64,000 nucleotides of DNA from Bacteroidales bacterium (GTDB taxonomy: Bacteria; Bacteroidota; Bacteroidia; Bacteroidales; F082), in the NCBI GenBank assembly GCA_900769945.1, contig CAAGIO010000024.1, positions 1-64,000 of the forward strand, read 5' to 3'. How positions within the stretch are numbered: the stretch's first letter is position 1; every line of letters starts with the position of its first letter. A program made the position numbers and the translations under genes. The notes below the pieces were generated by a model. That model ran no database searches and was not told where the DNA came from. It saw only the letters and a program-made list of their open reading frames with translations. This document shows positions 25,480 to 34,984 of the stretch, piece after piece.

Positions 25480-27324
25480 TTATTTTTCTTCACGGAGGCG
25501 GCGGTAATTGTTGCGGGCTTGGGCCACATAAACGCTTGCGGAATAGTAATCTAACAATTGCGCAAAGCACTCCATTGCCTCTTCTTTTTTGTTTAACATA
25601 TTTTCGAGCAAGAAAGCGTCTTGCATAAGAGCCTCATCGGAGAGGTAAGAGTCGGTATATCCTTGATAAACACGTTTGTACAGGCTGTCAGCGGCTGTAT
25701 AGTCTCCTTGTGCCACGGCATTTTTCGCTTTGCGGAAGAACACATTTGGCAGGCTGACCTCGTTTGGGTTGTACGCTATTATGGAGTCAAGGATAATGTC
25801 GGCTTCCTCGTAACGTCTCTGGAAACTGCGGAAGTCTGCCATCGCAAGTCGGCGCAGCGCAACAGTATCATAATCAAGCATGTCGCTAATGGTTAGGGAC
25901 AGTGTCATCGCATCGTTGGCAATAAGTTTTGATGTGGCTGACTTTAAGATGTCGAGAGCCGTCGTTGCCCATTCAAACTCCCCGATAAAGTAACGCAGCT
26001 TAGCATTCTTAAACTTCGCTTCATGCGCAATAGGGTCGTTTTTCAGTGTTTTCTCAACTTGGGAATATAGAAGTGAAGCCTCCCAAATATTATCCTTAAA
26101 TAGATAAATATCAGCGAGTTGCATCTTTATCTTTGCCTTGTTGGTGTTCGACATCCTTATCTCAAGAGCATCGTTTAACAGCGTGATTGCCTCATCATAA
26201 CGACTTAACTCAATGGCGAGTATGCTTGCCTGAATGCTGATAAGTTCATGAGTGTCATTATAAAACCCAATCTTTTCAAAATCAGACGCGATTCTTCCTG
26301 ACAGAGCCTCATAAAATGACCTTTCTTTTACGCCGTCAGCAATAGCTTTCTGATATTGCGCTTTGATGTAGCCTACTTCGGCATCGACAAAAAATGCGCC
26401 TTCCTCCGACTTGTCCGCAACATATTCGTAGGCTTGTAATGCAATGTCGTACAATTGGTTATCAAGAGCGATTTGTGCAATATATAGAATGTCATTCTCA
26501 TGGTTGCCTACACGTTTGTCGAGGGAAGTGAGCAGCATTATTGCGAGTTCGTAGTCTTCCGTCTGTAGCGAGAACCACATCAGAAGAGATGCAAAGTCTT
26601 CATTATCAGGCTGTTCCTGATTCTTCTTAAGAAGTGCGCCTCGGATAATATCGTTGACGCTGCCGTTGATGTCATATTTCATCATTACCCTAAACTTATC
26701 TTTCACCATATCATAATTGCCGGGGTTGGCATTCAGATATAGGAGAAAGTTCTCCGTAGCGTTATTGAAATCGAGCAAGGAGTAATATGTGTACGCCTTT
26801 TCTAAGAAGAAGTCATAGTTCACTTTTGGGTTGTTCGCGCCTGCGTCATATAATGAGATAGCTGTTTCGTAAAAGCCTCTGTTTCTCAGATTTACAGCCA
26901 CTTCGGTGATAGCTTGTTTAGTTGGGGGAACGTCTTTTAGTATTTTTGTAAGATATTTCGAGGCTTTCTCAGTCTCTCCCTTTTTGGAATAGACGTAGGC
27001 GAGGTTCACGTGTGACTTCCAGTTTGTTGGGTTTTTCTTCAGGAATGATTTCAGGTTTTTCTCAGCTGAATCGTAATCGCCTGTAAGTGTAAGGCATTCA
27101 ACATATTGGTTGAAATAATACACATTATCATATTTGGAATAAAGGGCTATATATAGTTCCTTGGCTTTTTCGTATTCTTTTTTGTAGAAGAATTCGCGTG
27201 CGAGTTTCTCGTCAATTTGTCGTTGTTTGTCATTCTGTTGTCCTTGTCCCACCACGATTTGAGAGAAAGATGTTGTTTGGGACAGAAGGAAAAGCAACGA
27301 GAGACATAATATCTTGATAGTCAT
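25480..27324 (-). CDS. Exported TPR-repeat protein
   Basis: About 614 residues from ATG 27324, which places a clean signal peptide (MTIKILCLSLLFLLSQTTSF) at the start; the frame is open to 27378. The rest is helical repeats of TPR type from about 30 to the end, for example AREFFYKKEYEKAKELYIAL and SHVNLAYVYSKKGETEKASK. No enzymatic motif is visible. It probably works as a periplasmic or outer-membrane scaffold. Its gene follows the small lipoprotein gene with no gap, so the two products may act together. Confidence 0.8.
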   Translation of the reverse strand: MTIKILCLSLLFLLSQTTSFSQIVVGQGQQNDKQRQIDEKLAREFFYKKEYEKAKELYIALYSKYDNVYYFNQYVECLTLTGDYDSAEKNLKSFLKKNPTNWKSHVNLAYVYSKKGETEKASKYLTKILKDVPPTKQAITEVAVNLRNRGFYETAISLYDAGANNPKVNYDFFLEKAYTYYSLLDFNNATENFLLYLNANPGNYDMVKDKFRVMMKYDINGSVNDIIRGALLKKNQEQPDNEDFASLLMWFSLQTEDYELAIMLLTSLDKRVGNHENDILYIAQIALDNQLYDIALQAYEYVADKSEEGAFFVDAEVGYIKAQYQKAIADGVKERSFYEALSGRIASDFEKIGFYNDTHELISIQASILAIELSRYDEAITLLNDALEIRMSNTNKAKIKMQLADIYLFKDNIWEASLLYSQVEKTLKNDPIAHEAKFKNAKLRYFIGEFEWATTALDILKSATSKLIANDAMTLSLTISDMLDYDTVALRRLAMADFRSFQRRYEEADIILDSIIAYNPNEVSLPNVFFRKAKNAVAQGDYTAADSLYKRVYQGYTDSYLSDEALMQDAFLLENMLNKKEEAMECFAQLLDYYSASVYVAQARNNYRRLREEK

Positions 27325-27377
27325 AGTGATGGAAGTATGACGGCGTGAAGAAACAATGCTTTCTGATGGAGCAATCA

Positions 27378-27848
27378 TTATTTTTTAAGTCCCCTCACGA
27401 CTTCCCTCTGATTATCAAATTTTTCTTGGAAATAAATTATTTGAGCTTCGATAATATGAAGAGCGTTTTCCTCATCTTGGATATAACGTTGTATAGTATT
27501 ATCGTCGTAGATGTTGTTTTTCAGGTCGATAGACAAGTCGGAAAGTTGTTGTTTGGTGAAATCAAGCTCCTCGAGCATCATAGGGCGTTCTGACTCGAAC
27601 TGTTGGAGGTAGGCTTGCAACAATGTCAGTTCCTTGGAGATATCTTTTTCAGGGGAGATGTTGTTTTCCAAATAGGAGAAATCGTCAATAAGTTTTTGAA
27701 AGTCATTGTCGTATAGGTTTTGAACCTTTTGTTCGGCTTTTGAGGCGCGTTTCTGCAATGACGATATTGCTCCTGATGGCGACTTAGGAGAGCAAGCCGT
27801 CATCAGGAACAACAAAGCAATAGTGAATATTTTACTTAATGATTTCAA
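27378..27848 (-). CDS. Small coiled-coil lipoprotein
   Basis: 156 residues. A signal with lipobox TAC (FLMTACSPKSPSG) indicates a lipoprotein. Residues 25-155 are charged and helical with heptad-like spacing (ISSLQKRASKAEQKVQNLYD; SKELTLLQAYLQQF). I do not recognise a family. The start lies inside the serS 3' end (17-base overlap), and the stop abuts the TPR gene, so it is in a compact operon. Confidence 0.7.
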   Translation of the reverse strand: MKSLSKIFTIALLFLMTACSPKSPSGAISSLQKRASKAEQKVQNLYDNDFQKLIDDFSYLENNISPEKDISKELTLLQAYLQQFESERPMMLEELDFTKQQLSDLSIDLKNNIYDDNTIQRYIQDEENALHIIEAQIIYFQEKFDNQREVVRGLKK

Positions 27849-29103
27849 AGCCTGTATATGGTTGTAATGCTTTAGGAATAACGATACCGTTTTCTGTCTG
27901 ATTATTTTCGAGCAGTGCAGCCACTATTCTTGGCAGTGCGAGTGCGCTACCATTGAGGGTGTGGGCGAGGCGGATATTACCGTCTTTGTCTTTGAATCTC
28001 AGTTTCATTCTGTTCGATTGGAAAGTCTCGAAGCAAGACACTGAGCTGACTTCGAGCCATAATCCTTGTGCGGCAGACCACACCTCGTAGTCGTAAGTCA
28101 TTGCTGAAGTCCAGCTCATATCACCACCGCAGAGACGAAGCACGCGGAAAGGAAGTTCAAGTTTACGGAGCAGGTTAGCTACATGTTCTTTCATTGCTTC
28201 GAGGCGTTCGTAAGAGTTGTCGGGGTGGGCTATTTCAACGATTTCAACTTTATCGAACTGGTGCAGACGGTTAAGTCCGCGTACGTTCTTGCCCCAAGAG
28301 CCGGCTTCACGGCGGAAGCAGTTAGAGTAGGCCACAGTCTTGATAGGCAGTTGGCTTTCCTGAACGATCTGGTTGCGGAAGATGTTGGTGACAGGCACCT
28401 CGGCAGTAGGAATCATGTACATCTTATCCAATGGGACGGCATACATCTGTGCTTCTTTATCAGGCAGTTGTCCTGTCGCATACGCTGATTCTTCGTTCAC
28501 GAGGATTGGAGGTTGAACCTCGAAATAACCGTCAGCGACGGCCTCATCGAGGAAGAAGTTGATGAGAGCGCGTTGCAGACGGGCACCTTGTCCCTTATAG
28601 AACGGGAACCCGGCACCGGTTACTTTGTTGCCAAGCTCAAAATCAGCAAGTTGGTATTTGTTTAGCAAGTCCCAATGAGGCATTGCGTTTGACGGCAGCT
28701 CCGGCATCTTACCCTCTTCAGTGACGACAAGGTTATCTGCGGCTGTCTTGCCCCTTGGTACCAACATGTTAGGAGTGTTTGGTATCTCCAATAACTTGCT
28801 CTGTATCAGCTCTTTAAGCTCGTCAAGACGCTCGCTCTTAACCTTTGTGAGCTCTTTAAGCTCAGCGACACGCGCCTTCAATGGAGTGGCCTCTGCCGCT
28901 TTCCCTTGCTTGCATAGCTCGCCAACTTTTCGTGCAATGTTATTGGCTTCAGCAAGAGCCTCATCGTTTTCTTGTTGCGTCTTACGGCGTTCATCATCAA
29001 GTGCAATAATCTCATCAAGAAGCTCGAACCGTGTGAAATTCTTGATACTCAAACGATTAATACACTCTTCTTTATGCTCTCTAATATAAGGAATCGTTAA
29101 CAT
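27832..29103 (-). CDS. serS: Seryl-tRNA synthetase
   Basis: 423 residues. An N-terminal long antiparallel coiled coil (about 27-110) is followed by the class II catalytic core: motif 2 YSNCFRREAGSWGKNVRGLN and motif 3 LNGSALALPRIVAALLE, with TAEVPVTN in the serine site. It starts an operon with the lipoprotein, TPR protein and RsmA. A minus-strand TACTTTTG at 29123-29130 is the likely -7 element. Confidence 0.97.
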   Translation of the reverse strand: MLTIPYIREHKEECINRLSIKNFTRFELLDEIIALDDERRKTQQENDEALAEANNIARKVGELCKQGKAAEATPLKARVAELKELTKVKSERLDELKELIQSKLLEIPNTPNMLVPRGKTAADNLVVTEEGKMPELPSNAMPHWDLLNKYQLADFELGNKVTGAGFPFYKGQGARLQRALINFFLDEAVADGYFEVQPPILVNEESAYATGQLPDKEAQMYAVPLDKMYMIPTAEVPVTNIFRNQIVQESQLPIKTVAYSNCFRREAGSWGKNVRGLNRLHQFDKVEIVEIAHPDNSYERLEAMKEHVANLLRKLELPFRVLRLCGGDMSWTSAMTYDYEVWSAAQGLWLEVSSVSCFETFQSNRMKLRFKDKDGNIRLAHTLNGSALALPRIVAALLENNQTENGIVIPKALQPYTGFEIIK

Positions 29104-29289
29104 AACTATTTTATTTTGAATAGCAAAAGTACAAAAAAGTTTGAGACATGTTGTTTTTATATCCGCTTTTTTTCATTTTTTTGAAGAAAAATCTTTATAT
29201 AGATTTCTCATTAATATTAATAAGGTGTATGAATAATTCTTCGTTTGTGAAAATCTTGCAAGCGTTGTTTGAGATAATGAAAAAAACAC

Positions 29290-29297
29290 TATTTTTG
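29290..29297 (+). promoter_or_regulatory. -7 promoter element of the Omp28-like gene
   Basis: TATTTTTG with TTG about 20 bases upstream. It lies inside the longer open frame that begins at 29148, showing that translation starts downstream at 29316. Confidence 0.7.
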
Positions 29298-29315
29298 CAA
29301 ACAAATTATTATTTT

Positions 29316-31334
29316 ATGAAAAAAACATTACTTTTTGTCTTTAGCTTTTTGCTAACACTTGGTGCTATTGCCCAAAATAAAGGCACTTTGATTGAAGAAC
29401 ATTTTGATACTGAGGATTTTCCTTCAGGTTGGACTGTTATGGGGCAGGGTCTTTCAAACTGGTATGTCAACAATACCGAATATGCCGGAGGAGAAGCCAA
29501 TGAGATGTTTTTCTGCTGGGACCCGGCTTTTGATGGGACATCACGTCTTGTGACACCACCGGTGAACCTCACCAATATCGACAATGTCATCTTCTCAATG
29601 AAGCATTGTATCAGGAATTATTACGGAACTCATATCTTAAGCATTGAGACTTCATCAAATGATGGCGTTACATGGAACATGGGTTGGAGCGGCACGTTCT
29701 ATGATTTGTTCGAGACTTTCGATATGCAGGAGACTATCGTAACTTCAGACATGGGTCTGCCTTCAGTACGATTCGCCATTTCTTATTCGGGTGACTCCCA
29801 CTATCTTATCGGCTGGCACTTCGATGATATAGAAATATTCACTATGGCAGAAAACGATGTCACACTCAAAAGTATTGATGTAAACCCAAGAGCAACAGCT
29901 GGTTATAACGATATTGATTTCACCATTGTAAACAGAAGCACATCTGACGTCACAGAGTTCGTGGCTTCATATTATGTTGACGACGAGGCTTGGGTTCAGC
30001 AGACATTCAGCACTGTCATTAACCCTAACGAGGAGAAAAAGTTCGTTTTCGACACACCGGCCCTTTTCTATGAAGGACTTCGCGAGGTGACAGTGGTTAT
30101 TGAAAAAGTTAATGGTGGAGATGACAGCCATCCTGAAGATAACACTATCGTAAAAGAAATAGATGCAACACTCGGCTCGGTGCAGCGTATCCCTCTGATA
30201 GAGCATTTCTCAAGCTCATCATGCACTCCTTGTGTGGCTGTAAATACTGAGATGCAGGCACTGTGCGCCAATAACCCTGGCAAATACACCTATACTAAAT
30301 ACCAGATGCAGTGGCCTTCACCGGGTGACCCGTACTATACACTCGAAGGCGGCTTTAGAAGAGATTATTACAGCGTTGGCGTCGTCCCGTTCTGCTTAAT
30401 CGAAAGCGAGAGATTCAGCGGCGCCGCCGTCACTCAAGAGGCCTTCGACAACCACTATAATACTCCTGCAAATGCAGATATTAGAGGCTCCTTCACTGTT
30501 GATGGCAATGTTATCAATGCTAAAGTTGACTTTATGTCATACAGCAACTACCCGATAGTTAATGCCTTCGTATCTGTAAATGAAAAGGTTACTTACAATA
30601 ACGCTACAATAAACGGTGAGACTTCCTTCCACCACGTCTTCATGAAGTTCCTCTCTGAGGCATCAGGCGACCTTATCACCCTCCCAGCCGGCCAATATCA
30701 GCATCTTGAATATTCGTACGACATGAGTACAACATGTGTTGAGGAAATGTCAGACCTCGAAGTCGTCGCATGGCTCCAAAACTATGATACTCAAGAGGTT
30801 TGGAATAGCGCATTCTTGTATGAATATACCGATATTCACCCTTATCCGGTGAAAGCCCTTAACCTTGTTAAAAATGGTAACCAATATACCGCTACTTGGG
30901 AAGCCCCAGACGGTGGTAACGCATTGAGCTATAATATCTATGTGAACAATACCCTTGTTGATAATACAACAGAACTCCAATACTCTTTTGATAATGGTCT
31001 TGACTACAATATTGTTGCTGTTGAAGCTGTCTATACTAACAATATGACTTCAGTGAAAATGGCTAAAGCAAGCGAAGTGTATGACCAAGTCGTTGAAAAT
31101 GAAAGTAATGATGTTTGCATCTACCCAAATCCATCAAACGGCAAGTTCAACATCAAGGGAGAAAACATCGCGTATGTTGAGGTCTATAATATCAGCGGAA
31201 GCAAAATGATGGCAAAGACTGTTAATAACGGTAACGCTGTCATCGAACTTGCTAATGAAGCATCAGGCATTTATTTCGTTACAATAACTGATGCTGACGG
31301 AAACACCTCAACACACAAGATTGTAAAGAGATAA
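29316..31334 (+). CDS. T9SS-exported protein with Omp28/thioredoxin-like domain
   Basis: 672 residues from ATG 29316 (MKKTLLFVFSFLLTLGAIAQ). Residues ~25-185 form a choice-of-anchor J jelly roll (EHFDTEDFPSGWTVMGQGLS, ending YLIGWHFDDIEIF). Next is an Ig/CARDB-like segment, then an Omp28-type thioredoxin-like domain at ~290-490 beginning QRIPLIEHFSSSSCTPCVAV, with a CxxC pair. A fibronectin III segment (PVKALNLVKNGNQYTATWEA) and a T9SS sorting domain (VCIYPNPSNGKFNIKGENIA) finish it. It is closely similar to the protein at 62.5-64 kb. The CxxC may be redox-active outside the cell or simply structural. Confidence 0.8.
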   Translation: MKKTLLFVFSFLLTLGAIAQNKGTLIEEHFDTEDFPSGWTVMGQGLSNWYVNNTEYAGGEANEMFFCWDPAFDGTSRLVTPPVNLTNIDNVIFSMKHCIRNYYGTHILSIETSSNDGVTWNMGWSGTFYDLFETFDMQETIVTSDMGLPSVRFAISYSGDSHYLIGWHFDDIEIFTMAENDVTLKSIDVNPRATAGYNDIDFTIVNRSTSDVTEFVASYYVDDEAWVQQTFSTVINPNEEKKFVFDTPALFYEGLREVTVVIEKVNGGDDSHPEDNTIVKEIDATLGSVQRIPLIEHFSSSSCTPCVAVNTEMQALCANNPGKYTYTKYQMQWPSPGDPYYTLEGGFRRDYYSVGVVPFCLIESERFSGAAVTQEAFDNHYNTPANADIRGSFTVDGNVINAKVDFMSYSNYPIVNAFVSVNEKVTYNNATINGETSFHHVFMKFLSEASGDLITLPAGQYQHLEYSYDMSTTCVEEMSDLEVVAWLQNYDTQEVWNSAFLYEYTDIHPYPVKALNLVKNGNQYTATWEAPDGGNALSYNIYVNNTLVDNTTELQYSFDNGLDYNIVAVEAVYTNNMTSVKMAKASEVYDQVVENESNDVCIYPNPSNGKFNIKGENIAYVEVYNISGSKMMAKTVNNGNAVIELANEASGIYFVTITDADGNTSTHKIVKR

Positions 31335-31357
31335 TAACAGATTTTTTCTGATAATAG

Positions 31358-31401
31358 AAAACCTTATGGCAGATGATGTCATGAGGTTTTTTATTTTTTT
31401 G
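31358..31401 (+). terminator. Terminator after the Omp28-like gene
   Basis: AAAACCTTATG pairs with CATGAGGTTTT (31358-31368 with 31380-31390), followed by TTATTTTTTT. Confidence 0.8.
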
Positions 31402-31606
31402 CTACACCTTATTAATAAATTTGTCCATTGCTCGGTTATCAACGCTCATCAGCAAAAACATATTATCGGACAATATTTTTCTTAGGTAATGGAAACTCTT
31501 TTATTTTGTAAAGGATAATTCTCATAAAGGAGTTTTGTGTTTGTCTTTTTCGGTACACGTTTTGTCAATTCAAGAACAGTGTAAAGAATACTTATTGTTT
31601 TGTGTC

Positions 31607-31614
31607 TATTTTTG
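31607..31614 (+). promoter_or_regulatory. -7 promoter element of pdxST
   Basis: TATTTTTG 33 bases before the pdxS start. No riboswitch-like structure is evident in the ~200 bases upstream, which otherwise hold nothing recognisable. Confidence 0.65.
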
Positions 31615-31646
31615 CCGGCAAAAGAAAACACAAAAAATAGAATAAA

Positions 31647-32519
31647 ATGGAAGATAGAACACAATTGAATCGTAACCTCGCTCAGATGTTGAAGGGCGGA
31701 GTTATTATGGATGTTACTACTCCGGAGCAGGCCCGCATTGCTGAGGCTGCCGGTGCATGTGCTGTCATGGCGCTTGAGCGTATTCCTGCCGACATAAGGG
31801 CTGCAGGAGGAGTGTCGCGAATGAGTGATCCAAAAATGATAAAAGGCATTCAGGAAGCGGTTACTATTCCGGTAATGGCAAAATGCCGTATTGGTCATTT
31901 TGTTGAGGCTCAGATACTTGAGGCGATAGAGATAGACTATATCGATGAGAGCGAGGTGCTTTCGCCGGCTGATGACGTCTATCATATTGACAAGCGCAAG
32001 TTCAAGGTGCCATTTGTTTGTGGTGCGAGAGACCTTGGTGAGGCATTGCGCCGTATCAACGAGGGAGCCACGATGATTCGTACAAAGGGTGAGCCTGGCA
32101 CTGGCGACATTATTCAGGCTGTTCGTCACATGCGTATGATGCAGAGCGAGATACGTCGTCTTGTTTCTATGTCGGAAGATGAGTTGTATGAGGCTGCGAA
32201 ACAATTACGTGTGCCATACGAACTCGTACAATATGTCCATGTCAACGGCAAGTTGCCAGTGGTGAACTTTGCTGCTGGCGGAGTGGCGACTCCAGCTGAT
32301 GCGGCTCTCATGATGCAGCTTGGTGCGGAAGGCGTGTTTGTAGGAAGCGGTATCTTCAAGAGCGGAAACCCGGAGAAACGCGCACAGGCAATCGTTAAGG
32401 CTGTCACAAACTATAATAACCCTGCTATACTCGCCGAACTTAGTGAAGACCTCGGTGAGGCAATGGTCGGAATAAACGAGAGTGAGATACAGCTGCTCAT
32501 GGCAGAAAGAGGGAAATAA
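31647..32519 (+). CDS. pdxS: Pyridoxal 5'-phosphate synthase, PdxS subunit
   Basis: 290 residues. A (beta/alpha)8 barrel with the two active-site lysines Lys79 (PVMAKCRIGHF) and Lys147 (IRTKGEPGTGD), plus FAAGGVATPADAAL for the phosphate site. It builds PLP from ribose 5-phosphate, glyceraldehyde 3-phosphate and ammonia from PdxT. Adjacent to pdxT with a 2-base gap. PLP is needed by the tryptophanase and cysteate-synthase-like enzymes in this window. Confidence 0.97.
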   Translation: MEDRTQLNRNLAQMLKGGVIMDVTTPEQARIAEAAGACAVMALERIPADIRAAGGVSRMSDPKMIKGIQEAVTIPVMAKCRIGHFVEAQILEAIEIDYIDESEVLSPADDVYHIDKRKFKVPFVCGARDLGEALRRINEGATMIRTKGEPGTGDIIQAVRHMRMMQSEIRRLVSMSEDELYEAAKQLRVPYELVQYVHVNGKLPVVNFAAGGVATPADAALMMQLGAEGVFVGSGIFKSGNPEKRAQAIVKAVTNYNNPAILAELSEDLGEAMVGINESEIQLLMAERGK

Positions 32520-32521
32520 AC

Positions 32522-33064
32522 ATGAAAATTGCGATTTTGGCTTTGCAAGGGGCATTTGAGGAACATCAGCAAATGCTCCATTCCATCGGCGTTGACACCT
32601 TCCTTGTCAGGAACCTGAATGATTGGCAGGAAGAAAAGGACGGGCTTATTCTTCCGGGTGGCGAAAGTACAGCCATGATGCGTATCATGAATGACGAGGG
32701 ACTTTTCGAGCCTTTGCGTTCTGCAATCACTTCCGGACTCCCAGTGTTCGGTACTTGCGCCGGCCTGATACTCCTTGATAATCTTCATCTTAACACAATG
32801 AATATTGAGGCTAAACGCAACGCCTATGGCAGGCAACTCGGCAGTTTTCATTGTTTGTCAGAATTCGATGGCTTGGGCGTCGTACCAATGACATTTATCC
32901 GTGCCCCTTATATTGCAAAAGCCGGAGAGGGCGTCAGTGTACTTGCTACCGTAAACGGAAATATTGTGGCAGCACGCCAAGAGAATCAGCTTGTTACAGC
33001 ATTCCACCCAGAACTCGATACCGACACAAAGATTCATGAGATGTTCGTGAATATGTGTCGATAA
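32522..33064 (+). CDS. pdxT: Pyridoxal 5'-phosphate synthase, glutaminase PdxT
   Basis: 180 residues. Class I-type glutaminase: oxyanion LPGGESTAM, nucleophile Cys79 in FGTCAGLILL, and the His162/Glu164 pair in TAFHPELD. It feeds ammonia to PdxS through the 12-mer complex. Typical length for the family. Confidence 0.97.
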   Translation: MKIAILALQGAFEEHQQMLHSIGVDTFLVRNLNDWQEEKDGLILPGGESTAMMRIMNDEGLFEPLRSAITSGLPVFGTCAGLILLDNLHLNTMNIEAKRNAYGRQLGSFHCLSEFDGLGVVPMTFIRAPYIAKAGEGVSVLATVNGNIVAARQENQLVTAFHPELDTDTKIHEMFVNMCR

Positions 33065-33092
33065 TAGATGTTTTTTATTCCAATATTTGTTT

Positions 33093-33124
33093 GAGCGTCT
33101 GAGAAAATTCAGATGCTCTTTTCT
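33093..33124 (+). terminator. Terminator after pdxST
   Basis: GAGCGTCTGA pairs with TCAGATGCTC (one wobble) and is followed by TTTTC. Confidence 0.75.
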
Positions 33125-33193
33125 TAATATTTACTTGGTGAAATGTAAAAATAATATTACATAAAAATCATTGTTTTTTTTGAAAAACCACAT

Positions 33194-33201
33194 TATATTT
33201 G
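33194..33201 (+). promoter_or_regulatory. -7 promoter element of the cytochrome bd operon
   Basis: TATATTTG 20 bases before the GTG start at 33221, with a TTG-containing T run about 20 bases upstream. I looked for a Rex-type inverted repeat around it and did not find a convincing one. Confidence 0.6.
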
Positions 33202-33220
33202 CAGGACAAAAATAATAGTT

Positions 33221-33466
33221 GTGGACAGAGTTGTAAGTCGTTTAAAATCTATAGCCAATTTTTATATAGATGGCTTTAAAAATATGACATGGGGACGTCC
33301 TTTGTGGATGTTGATAATATTGAAACTTATTATTCTGTTTGCGATTCTTAGAGTATTCTTTTTCAAGCCGGTTCTTGCGGGAAAGAGTGAGGATGAGAGG
33401 AGCGAGTTTGTTGGTGAGATGTTGATGCAGAAAGATATAAATGATACAATTAAAATAAAACACTAA
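33221..33466 (+). CDS. DUF4492 small membrane protein of the cyd operon
   Basis: 81 residues, starting with GTG. A basic amphipathic N-terminus (SRLKSIANFYIDGFKNMTWG) precedes one membrane helix (LWMLIILKLIILFAILRVFF). DUF4492 genes sit just before cydAB in many Bacteroidetes; the product may be a small accessory subunit, comparable in position with CydX elsewhere. It is 11 bases from cydA. Confidence 0.88.
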   Translation: MDRVVSRLKSIANFYIDGFKNMTWGRPLWMLIILKLIILFAILRVFFFKPVLAGKSEDERSEFVGEMLMQKDINDTIKIKH

Positions 33467-33476
33467 TACTATTGTT

Positions 33477-34970
33477 ATGGAATCATCATTAATTGCATGG
33501 TCGAGGGCGCAGTTCGCAATGACTGCCGCTTATCATTGGCTGTTTGTTCCGCTAACCTTGGGGCTTGGAATAATTATGGCCGTTATGGAGTCGGTATATT
33601 ATAAGACTAACAATGAGTTTTGGAAGAAGACGGCCAAGTTCTGGCAGAAGATTTTCGGAATCAACTTCGCTGTGGGAGTGGCTACAGGCATTATTCTGGA
33701 GTTTGAGTTCGGCACCAACTGGAGTAACTACTCGTGGTTTGTGGGCGATATTTTCGGTGCGCCTCTCGCTATTGAAGGTATTGTGGCATTCTTCATTGAG
33801 GCGACGTTTATGGCGGTGATGTTCTTTGGTTGGAACAAGGTTAGCAAGGGTTTCCACCTTACGTCAACATGGATGACGGTTATCGGTGCATCGGTCTCCG
33901 CCTTGTGGATACTCATCGCTAACGCATGGATGCAGCATCCTGTCGGCATGCAGTTCAATCCTGACACGGTACGCAATGAGATGGTTGATTTCTGGGCTGT
34001 GGCTACTAATCCAGTTGCTATCAGTAAGTTCTTCCATTCAGTATCAAGTGGTTGGCTCGTTGGAGGCGTTGTTGTGGTGGGAATCAGCTGCTGGTATCTC
34101 ATGAAGAATAGAGAGGTTGAGTTCGCAAAGAAAAGCATAATAGTGGGAGCTATTGTCGGAATCGTTGGGACCTTGGTGGTAATGATGTTTGGAGACAAGT
34201 CGGCGGTGCATGTCACAAAGTACCAGCCTATGAAGCTTGCCGCTATGGAAGGTCTTGAAAGGGGAGGAACACGCGTGCCTTTTAAGGTTATTCCTGGTGT
34301 GGAAGTGCCGGGCGTTCTCTCAATTCTTGGAACACACGACATAAACGGATACGTCCCCGGTGTGCAAGATATCCTCGAAGGATATACGAATAACGATGGA
34401 GAGGTGATACCGTCTGTACAAGAAAAGATTGAGAGAGGTAACGTCGCCTTAGAATCGTTCAGGAAATACCGTGAGAATAAAGATGTTAACCCTCAGGCTG
34501 CGGCAGAAGCACGCGCTGTGCTTGATGAAAATATGGAGTATTTCGGTTATGGATATATCGATGAACCGGAAGATGTCGTGCCCCCTACAGATATACTGTT
34601 CTGGTCGTTCCGCCTCATGATAGGCTTCGGATGCTACGGCTGCTTGGTGATGATAATAGCCCTTTGGCTTACTAAAAAGAATAAGGTGGAAAATAAGAAA
34701 TGGCTGTATTATATGGCATTCCTCGCTATTCCTCTTATTTATATGGCCGGCGAGTTCGGCTGGATGGTGGCAGAGATAGGCCGTCAGCCATGGGCAATTC
34801 AGGACCTGCTCCCTCTTAAAGCCGCAGTGTCGAACATAGAGCCTTCATCAGTGGCTACAACATTCTTTATCTTTCTTGCCGTTTTTGCCTTCTTCTTAGT
34901 TATAGAACTGAGAATTATGGTGAAATCAATAAAGATGGGTCCTAAAATTCAAGAAAATACTGATAAATAA
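33477..34970 (+). CDS. cydA: Cytochrome bd quinol oxidase subunit I
   Basis: 497 residues. Heme ligands His20 (AYHWLFVPLTLGLG) and His187 (KFFHSVSSGW) are present, as are Glu100 and Glu108 in the proton pathway (LAIEGIVAFFIEATFM). About nine membrane helices; the Q-loop region is of the shorter type. It oxidises quinol and reduces O2 with very high affinity, protecting an anaerobe from trace oxygen. Its stop shares a base with an upstream ATG of cydB. Confidence 0.96.
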   Translation: MESSLIAWSRAQFAMTAAYHWLFVPLTLGLGIIMAVMESVYYKTNNEFWKKTAKFWQKIFGINFAVGVATGIILEFEFGTNWSNYSWFVGDIFGAPLAIEGIVAFFIEATFMAVMFFGWNKVSKGFHLTSTWMTVIGASVSALWILIANAWMQHPVGMQFNPDTVRNEMVDFWAVATNPVAISKFFHSVSSGWLVGGVVVVGISCWYLMKNREVEFAKKSIIVGAIVGIVGTLVVMMFGDKSAVHVTKYQPMKLAAMEGLERGGTRVPFKVIPGVEVPGVLSILGTHDINGYVPGVQDILEGYTNNDGEVIPSVQEKIERGNVALESFRKYRENKDVNPQAAAEARAVLDENMEYFGYGYIDEPEDVVPPTDILFWSFRLMIGFGCYGCLVMIIALWLTKKNKVENKKWLYYMAFLAIPLIYMAGEFGWMVAEIGRQPWAIQDLLPLKAAVSNIEPSSVATTFFIFLAVFAFFLVIELRIMVKSIKMGPKIQENTDK

Positions 34971-34971
34971 T

Positions 34972-34976
34972 GGAGG
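34972..34976 (+). promoter_or_regulatory. Shine-Dalgarno-like site deciding the cydB start
   Basis: GGAGG eight bases before ATG 34985. Other genes in the window generally lack such a site. Confidence 0.55.
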
Positions 34977-34984
34977 TAGATATT

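Noticed and set aside
31482..32204. A 240-residue open frame on the minus strand opposite pdxS
   Set aside because: It lies largely antisense to pdxS, whose family match is beyond doubt, and its translation is rich in H, N, T and S as expected of a shadow frame.
33064..33221. Rex operator upstream of the cyd operon
   Set aside because: I looked for a TTGT..ACAA-type inverted repeat and found only unpaired A/T-rich half sites.
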